DNA of 64,000 nt, from assembly GCF_964204865.1 (NCBI RefSeq), contig NC_135254.1:9181001-9245000 (forward strand), given 5' to 3'. Below, one piece after another: positions 58,521 to 64,000 of the stretch (position 1 is the stretch's first letter; each line of letters begins with the position of its first letter). Under the pieces are notes generated by a model. That model did no database searches, was not told the DNA's origin, and saw nothing but the letters and a program-made list of their open reading frames with translations. The position numbers were made by a program, and so were the translations under genes. This DNA is from Styela clava (lineage: Eukaryota; Chordata; Ascidiacea; Stolidobranchia; Styelidae).

Positions 58521-61500
58521 CTGAAAAAATTCTAAATTAAATATTTCTATACATTTTATTCATGTCATTTTCTTTGAAAATCATGAACTTTTGTTTAACA
58601 AAATGTAAGAATTACATCATTACATCAAAATGTAAGAATTAACTCATTCGAAGTAATAGAATCTTATTAACTCATTACACTCTGTGTAAGGTGGTAGACA
58701 TTGAATTTGAATTCGAGACGTGTAACTTGCAATGTCAACATATTTAAATCCAACACTTTAACCACAAGGGCACTAGGCCATCGAACCCAAATTTCATACA
58801 CGATACAAGTTAATATTATGAACAATAATGAAAGGACGTGAAAAATAAAGCAAGTGGAAACTAACAAACCTTACAACAGTGAATGTTGGTTAAAAAAAAG
58901 GAAAATCACTTAACGAATATTAAAGTGAAAGGAAAACAAATAAATCAGTTTAAAAAAACATAGCTTATTTTTAAACCCCCATAGCTTAGTAACCTGGTTT
59001 TGTTCCCCGAACAGCTCATAATTTTGTGTGACATTTTCAATGGCCAGAAAAAATCAACTTGAAAGTTAATATGAAATGCATCGAACCTTTTCTAAACTCC
59101 ACTCTCATATCAGAATGTGCAGTTGATGACGGAATATCATCATCAATTACTTTGGGTCTGGTTTCCTGTGAATTTGTGGCATCTCGGTCATGTGACTTTG
59201 GCACAGTTTCAGCACTTCCACTTTCTTGTGTACAATCATTTTCAGATGGATTAGCTGAAGCACAATCGAAAATGGTATGTAACAATAGTGATCAATTCTA
59301 AAATCTGGACATGAATGTACATTCTTTTCAAAATAACTGATTAGAAAATCCAGGTTTTGACTCAGTTTTCCAAACCTGGAAGATTTGAGTTGAACAATAA
59401 AGAGTAGAAACAATTTAAAATCCAATAGAAACTAGTGGAGATTCCAAAGATGCTCCCGTCTATAAATTCCTTGAACTTTGAAAAATTGAATGAATAAATA
59501 ATAAGGCGGCAACTCTCTTTGGTGATGTGATACCGATCTAGTACTTACCTTTGTTAGAAGCATCCCCATCTTCATGAATAGAGAATGTTCCAGTTTGTAT
59601 CCCAGAATCTGAACTATTATTTCCATGATTTGTTATGAGCAGAGCAGCCTGTACTAAAATCAAGTTTATTATAAAATACATGTGTAGTCCGCAATACGTT
59701 ACACACTTGTCTCTAAGTACATACTCAATGCCATTTCCGGATGACTGCTACGACAACACCAGATTGGGATTGGACTCCAATTCTGAGAATAACATATGCT
59801 TTTGTATTTGTAGTTATTTTATACAGTAGTCTTGGCTCAAGCAAAAAAATTGAATGTCTTATTGTGCATGTCGGAGATTAAGGGCAAAAAAGTATCCACA
59901 GTTTTTCATTCCTGTGTTCCGCTCAGGTTATTGACAAACCCCTTTCTCAAAATTCTCAAATCACATAATAGGTTTGTTGTATGAGGTCAGCGACATATTG
60001 AAATCACTGATAGAGAACTTTTCCGAAGCTTACTAGATTACTGAAACCCTTGTGTAAAATTATATAAAACAGATATCCAAGTGTTAAATAAATTTTCATC
60101 ATTTTGATATGAATAATAAGGGAATTTGCTTTGTTTGGGGCCACCCATACTACATTTATCAATGGCTGGTTTGTTTGTGCCAACAAAAATAGCTAGGTAA
60201 TTACAATATAAACTACAACTAAATTTCAGCTGCAGTCATATGCCGAAAGTTGTTCGAAATAAATTAGCTTATAGTCTCTGAACTACGAAATAAATGAAGT
60301 ATATTTTGAACTCATGATGTTAAATTTGAATACAAAATTTATTTACTTGATTTATTTTGCTTTTTCCGTGGTTCCTTTCCATTCATGCTTGTCGAATGTG
60401 TAAAGCCACTAAAGATGTCGAAAAAATGAAAGAAAAGTGAGAGGGCGTGGTATTGCAATATATATTACTGGCTACAGGTTCGGATCACGTTAGACATTGC
60501 CGAATACAAGAAGAATACAAATATACTATTGGGATTTTACTGATTTCAAACAATGGTTCCACGATCCGAGTATACTCCTTAGAACTACGGTAACAAAAGT
60601 TAGGAATTGTAAACGTTAATAAATCAGCTTACCTGGCACTTCTACTACGTTTCCCGGTTCCACTTTCGTCAATAAAATCAATTTCTTTATATTCGATTTT
60701 TTTATCTTCGGTATAAGAATCTTTTACACAGAACCAAAAAAATATGGTAATGGGTTAACTGCTATCTGAATTCAACTCAAAAAACCTTTTTCATATAAAT
60801 ATTATAAATATATTATTATTTGTTAGATTAATACCTTTGGTTATTGGTTTTATGTCGCCAGAGTTGAACGAGGGTAATTTAGCACCGAATTCTTCTGTCA
60901 CATTTTGAGCTTCTCTTGCAGAACTTGATCTGTCATAGGATTTTGATTCTGCTATAGTGTTTCCCCTGTACGACCCTTTGCACATTCCACCTGCAAATAT
61001 TATAGTTATCATATTTAAGAGAATATTATGTCAATGTTTGGACATTCTATACACGACTTTTGTGTTGGAATTCAGATTTTGAAATATTTTATTCTACAAA
61101 TATTCTGAAAAACAATTAGATAACAAGATGATAGATAAAATATATAGCGGTATATAAAATACTACAACTTAGATAGAATAGCTCCAAATCATTCGGTGCC
61201 TTAAGACAACCAAAGTAATAAAACTCATTTTGTTTTGCCGACAAGACAAATTTTTTCTGTGACTAAACTGGTTCTGGCTAAATTTGCATATAAATGATGA
61301 GAAGAATGAAATGTATTTGTTAGTCTATATTACCTTTTCCCGATTTTATGACGCCACTGTTGAACAGAGGAATTTTAGCGACGTCTGCAGTGACGCTTTG
61401 AGATTGTCTTGTAGAACTTAGAACTTGAAATTTTGGTCTCGTTCCTAATGCGTCCTCGGAATTCTTATCTGATATTCAATTGAAATAAAAAGTTTGATCT

Positions 61501-63058
61501 TGCCATTTTTGTCGAAACCATTCCGCATATTACATAATGGAATGTATCACTATTGTACCGAATGCTGTGTATGACGCATAGGTTAATTTTAAATGATAAA
61601 TAAAATACCATAACGACCACCGCCAATACAGAGATTTCACAGGCTACATCCTTTTAGTAGAATGTCATAGTTCAGCAAGAGAGGGAAACATAATAGCAAA
61701 CACCATTTACATTGGTGTTTTAAAAAAAGTTTAACGAAAAATGAACATCTATTGGCGTCCCTCTGTTAAATTTCATCGCACGCTCTTCCCACTTTTCTTC
61801 AGATTTCTTTATTATATTTCTCTTACTGCAGACAGTTTTGTTTTTGAATTTTCATCTCAAGTACCCTGCAAATACTCACTTCTGCGCCGCACTGTAAATA
61901 CGACAGTTAAGGCTCATCCCCGTGTTTGAGTTATATATATATATATGCAATTGTTACCTATTTTCGGGATACGAAGAACGGGGCTCCCGAAGTATGCGAA
62001 CCAAGATGGCGGACATCGGAATGTAATATGTGTACTAGGTTAGGGTTAGGTCATAATTTTAGGTATAAATACTACGGGAGGCTCTTGGCTAGTCTTCGAA
62101 CTGATAATAGGACTAAAATAAGGAAAATTGGAAAAAAATTATCGCCTAACCCTAACCTGATACCAATGTTACGTTCCGATGTCCGCCATCTTGGTTCGCA
62201 TACTTCGGGTGCACCCGAAGAACATTTCGAATTTGTATCATTTAGCCACTTTGAAGCTCCGTGTTTACATGGCTGTAAACTGTAATCTTATTGTCAATTT
62301 TCTAATTGTATAAAATATATATCAAGTAATACCTTTGATTTCTGGTATTATGTTTCCTCTGTGGGACGATGGCATATCATCATCACCTGCAATTTCTGTT
62401 GACTGTCTATGAGAACTTCCAATATCGGGAGACTGTATTATTGTATTTACTGCATCTTTAGGCTCACCTGCAAAGTGCAAAATTCAGTTGAAATGAAGTT
62501 TTGGAAATTTGTTAGAAATCCAACACACATGCGACAAATTTTAAATAATTATAATTTTTCAAATAGAATACATTGTTAATGTCGGTGTATTCTAATAATG
62601 AGTTTTGTATTGGGATTTAGATTCTAAAATTGAAATATTTTAATATAAAAAAAAAAACATTTTATAAATATTTTAAAAATATTATGATTTATTTAGAATC
62701 GAAAGAGGCATCACAGTACCTTTTCCTAATCTTCTTTCTATCTGATAGAAATTAGCCCAACGACACGATTTTGTTCATATTTGTGTAAAACTAATATGTT
62801 ATTTAAAAATGACAAATTTTTGCCACTCTCATAAAAAATAATATATATTGTATTTTAAATAGAGTACTTTATTATTATTCGGTTTTTTACTTTCCGTACC
62901 TTCATTGGAAGAAACCTGAACCTCTCGGCTTATTTCTTCAGCAATATACGTTAATGATGCATTTTTCAATAGCTTCATGAAGTGTCCAACAGTTGCATTG
63001 TTGCCTTGCTTTTCTTTCCAAATGTTGAGACATTGTAGTACCAAATGCGTAGTGTCTC
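58369..63058 (-). CDS. Death-domain protein with repeated Ser/Asp-rich tail (9 exons, N-terminus off window)
   Basis: Nine minus-strand exons join without a frame conflict: 62900-63058, 62333-62467, 61334-61468, 60835-60990, 60633-60720, 60347-60408, 59549-59653, 59087-59254 and 58369-58520 (stop TAA). The first encodes helices 4-6 of a death domain (LQCLNIWKEKQGNNATVGHF, then LLKNASLTYIAEEI), a fold used in innate-immune and apoptotic adaptor assembly. The first half of the domain must lie right of 64000. The rest is a disordered tail built from related segments (PSFNSGDIKP / PLFNSGVIKS; DDDMPSSHRG / DDDIPSSTAH). Most exons are phase 1-1, so they can be duplicated or skipped without shifting frame. 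No kinase, TIR, ankyrin or transmembrane segment is visible here. Identity beyond 'death-domain protein' is not claimed. Confidence 0.8.
58640..58800 (-). repeat. SINE-like sequence, tRNA-related
   Basis: Minus strand: GATGGCCTAGTGCCCTTG, TGGTTAAAGTGTTGG (A-box-like), a degraded CTCGAATTCAAATTC (B-box-like), then CCACCTTACAC. It lies in the last intron of the death-domain gene. Confidence 0.4.
59087..59254 (-). CDS. Death-domain gene tail exon
   Basis: 168 bp, phase 1 to 1, acceptor GTGCTTCAG, weaker donor GTTCGA. Reads ENDCTQESGSAETVPKSHDR, then VIDDDIPSSTAHSDMRV; paralogous to the 62333 exon. Confidence 0.7.
59549..59653 (-). CDS. Death-domain gene tail exon
   Basis: 105 bp, phase 1 to 1, acceptor GATTTTAG, consensus donor GTAAGT. 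Reads NNSSDSGIQTGTFSIHEDGD. Confidence 0.72.
60347..60408 (-). CDS. Death-domain gene tail exon, duplicated elsewhere
   Basis: 62 bp, phase 2 to 1, acceptor CATCTTTAG, donor GTAAAT. Reads GFTHSTSMNGKEPRKKQNKS. Its diverged copy is 57237-57277. Confidence 0.7.
60633..60720 (-). CDS. Death-domain gene tail exon
   Basis: 88 bp, phase 1 to 2, consensus donor GTAAGC; charged (EDKKIEYKEIDFIDE) then KRSRSA, a possible phosphorylation or nuclear-localisation patch. Confidence 0.72.
60835..60990 (-). CDS. Death-domain gene tail exon
   Basis: 156 bp, phase 1 to 1, acceptor TTTGCAG, donor GTATTAAT. Reads SSSAREAQNVTEEFGAKLP, then SFNSGDIKPITK. Confidence 0.8.
61334..61468 (-). CDS. Death-domain gene tail exon
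   Basis: 135 bp, phase 1 to 1, acceptor ATATCAG, donor GTAATA. Reads LSSTRQSQSVTADVAKIP, then LFNSGVIKSGK; paralogous to the 60835 exon. Confidence 0.78.
61980..62215. mobile_element. Foldback/MITE, type A, perfect 8-bp TSD
   Basis: 236 bp with long inverted ends, flanked by CGAAGAAC at 61972-61979 and 62216-62223. Reverse-complement relative of the 37263 copy. It sits in an intron of the death-domain gene. It contains GGTTAGGGTTAGG at one end and CCTAACCCTAACC at the other. Confidence 0.9.
62333..62467 (-). CDS. Death-domain gene tail exon
   Basis: 135 bp, phase 1 to 1, acceptor TTTGCAG, donor GTATTAC. Reads QSPDIGSSHRQST, then GDDDMPSSHRGNIIPEIK. Same length as the next exon, and similar in pattern to 59087-59254. 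Confidence 0.78.
62900..63058 (-). CDS. Death-domain exon (C-terminal half of domain)
   Basis: 159 bp, phase 1 to 1, acceptor TTTGAAG, donor GTACGG. The W-K/R-x-x-x-G-x-x-A-T-V pattern after the LQCL helix is the typical death-domain helix 4-5 turn. Confidence 0.78.
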
Positions 63059-64000
63059 CTTCAAATGTCCAGCATAAATTATTTAGAAAATTGACTTAGT
63101 TTCATGGATATATATATATGTATGATTTTAGTATAAGCATTAGTAATCACCATGTTATCGTCACAAAGTAATATTTTAAGTGGTGAGTCATAGAAGAAAG
63201 GCACTTTGTTGAACATGATTATTTTTCAGAATTTAGATCCTAAATACAATGTTAGACTATGTACTGGGCGGCGAGTCGGCTTGGTGTGAAGGTGAATAAT
63301 TGAATGGGTTTGTTATTTTCACTGATAATAAACATTCAGTTTTTAATTTACCAACATTTTTTTACTGAAACATATATTGGGACACTCAAATTTGCACCAG
63401 AAAAACATAATAACACAGGGTACTTAGCAATACAGATAGATTCAGATAAATCTAATTTAAACGTTAACATTGGACGACATTTAATCGTTATATAACCATT
63501 GAGGTGTATATAACAGGACTCAAGGCTGGAAATTGTTTTGTTTGGTTTTCGCTATTATAAATTCCTAATTGCATCGTAATAATAAGTGAATGTCACAATA
63601 AAATCGTACTATTTAATTTCCCTATTTAATTTTTGTATTTTATGCACAAACTAACGCTCATACTTTTTTGCGAGTCGGAAATTTCCCTTTCATTCAATTG
63701 AAGTTGAACACGGAAAAACCTCACAGCATGCTTTTTATCTTTGATCGCTCTTTCGAAGATTTGAAAAGCTGTGTTTTAAATAAAAACATTACAAATTGTG
63801 TGAACAGAAACAATGGTTTTCGTTTGAATGAAATTAACTCAATAAAAGAAGTTATTACCTTTATTCAAAAGTTTCACATCTAAAAAACCTGTTAGAAATA
63901 TTAGAATTTGTAATTATTATTGCTTCTCGGAGAATTTCTGATTGTGATGCACGTAGGGTTAGAGTTTAACGCCCAAGAGAAACGAGTTAAAGTGATGAGG
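63059..64000. other. Right edge, presumed intron of death-domain gene
   Basis: The exon with the first half of the death domain is not visible here, so this is presumably intron. Only the weak plus-strand candidate at 63675 stands out. Confidence 0.4.
63675..63883 (+). CDS. Possible plus-strand terminal exon, unknown protein
   Basis: After a branch-point-like ACTAAC and acceptor-like TTTTTTGCGAG the plus strand is open for 69 codons to TAA (NFPFIQLKLNTEKPHSMLF, then FEDLKSCVLNKN). Composition is protein-like, but no family is recognised and no upstream exon with matching phase was established. The open stretch at 63357-63495 may or may not belong. Confidence 0.22.

Noticed and set aside
62030..62160. 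TTAGGGTTAGG as an interstitial telomere array
   Set aside because: Only about two units per site, always inside the foldback element ends.
1..64000. CRISPR arrays, bacterial operons, rRNA or tRNA genes, a novel prokaryote-type defence system
   Set aside because: None is present. Introns, polyadenylation signals and transposon types show a eukaryotic nuclear sequence.

Overview
The window is nuclear DNA from a metazoan, AT-rich, with long non-coding stretches and many transposable elements. Spliced exons with GT/AG boundaries, intron phases that agree across exons, a death-domain gene, an annexin and a TBC1D30-type RabGAP all point to an animal. The high density of hAT-type DNA transposons and the compact, intron-poor genes would suit an invertebrate deuterostome such as a tunicate. 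Nothing in the sequence proves that, so the species is left open.

Layout. 1-4.3 kb: N-terminal three exons of an annexin (minus), running off the left edge, with a TATA box and a CRE-like site at its start. 4.3-17.2 kb: no gene recognised; foldback/MITE repeats. 17.2-25.8 kb: three single-exon genes, IDI1 (plus), a TBC1D30-like RabGAP (minus) and a small MYND zinc-finger + ubiquitin-like + UBA protein (minus). 26.4-27.7 kb: 5'-truncated LINE with A-tail and target-site duplication (TSD). 28.3-31.0 kb: full-length but decayed hAT transposon with perfect 8-bp TSDs. 33.2-39.2 kb: more hAT elements, two of them nested. 39.5-42.0 kb: XPNPEP1-like aminopeptidase P in two exons (minus). 43.6-47.1 kb: MULE-like MITE, hAT elements and a pogo/Tigger remnant. 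48.5-55.1 kb: complete Ty3/gypsy LTR retrotransposon (minus) with LTRs that look identical, a -1 frameshift heptamer at the gag/pol overlap, and three breaks in pol. 58.4-63.1 kb: nine phase-compatible exons of a death-domain gene (minus) whose serine/acidic tail is built from related phase 1-1 exons; it runs off the right edge. A diverged copy of part of it (56.6-57.3 kb) leaves one orphan exon.

How the parts relate. The host genes look like independent housekeeping or signalling loci: isoprenoid isomerase, RabGAP, peptidase, membrane-binding annexin, death-fold adaptor. There is no operon-like or defence-island arrangement. The main structure is the mobile-element landscape: at least ten hAT-like insertions, most with NNNTANNN target duplications; a foldback family of at least nine related copies, two of which have 8-bp duplications and most of which carry a TTAGGGTTAGG-like or related segment; a LINE; SINE-like pieces; and a young gypsy element. 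No CRISPR array, rRNA or tRNA gene was seen. All exon boundaries were read by eye from splice signals and frame; no alignment or expression data were available.
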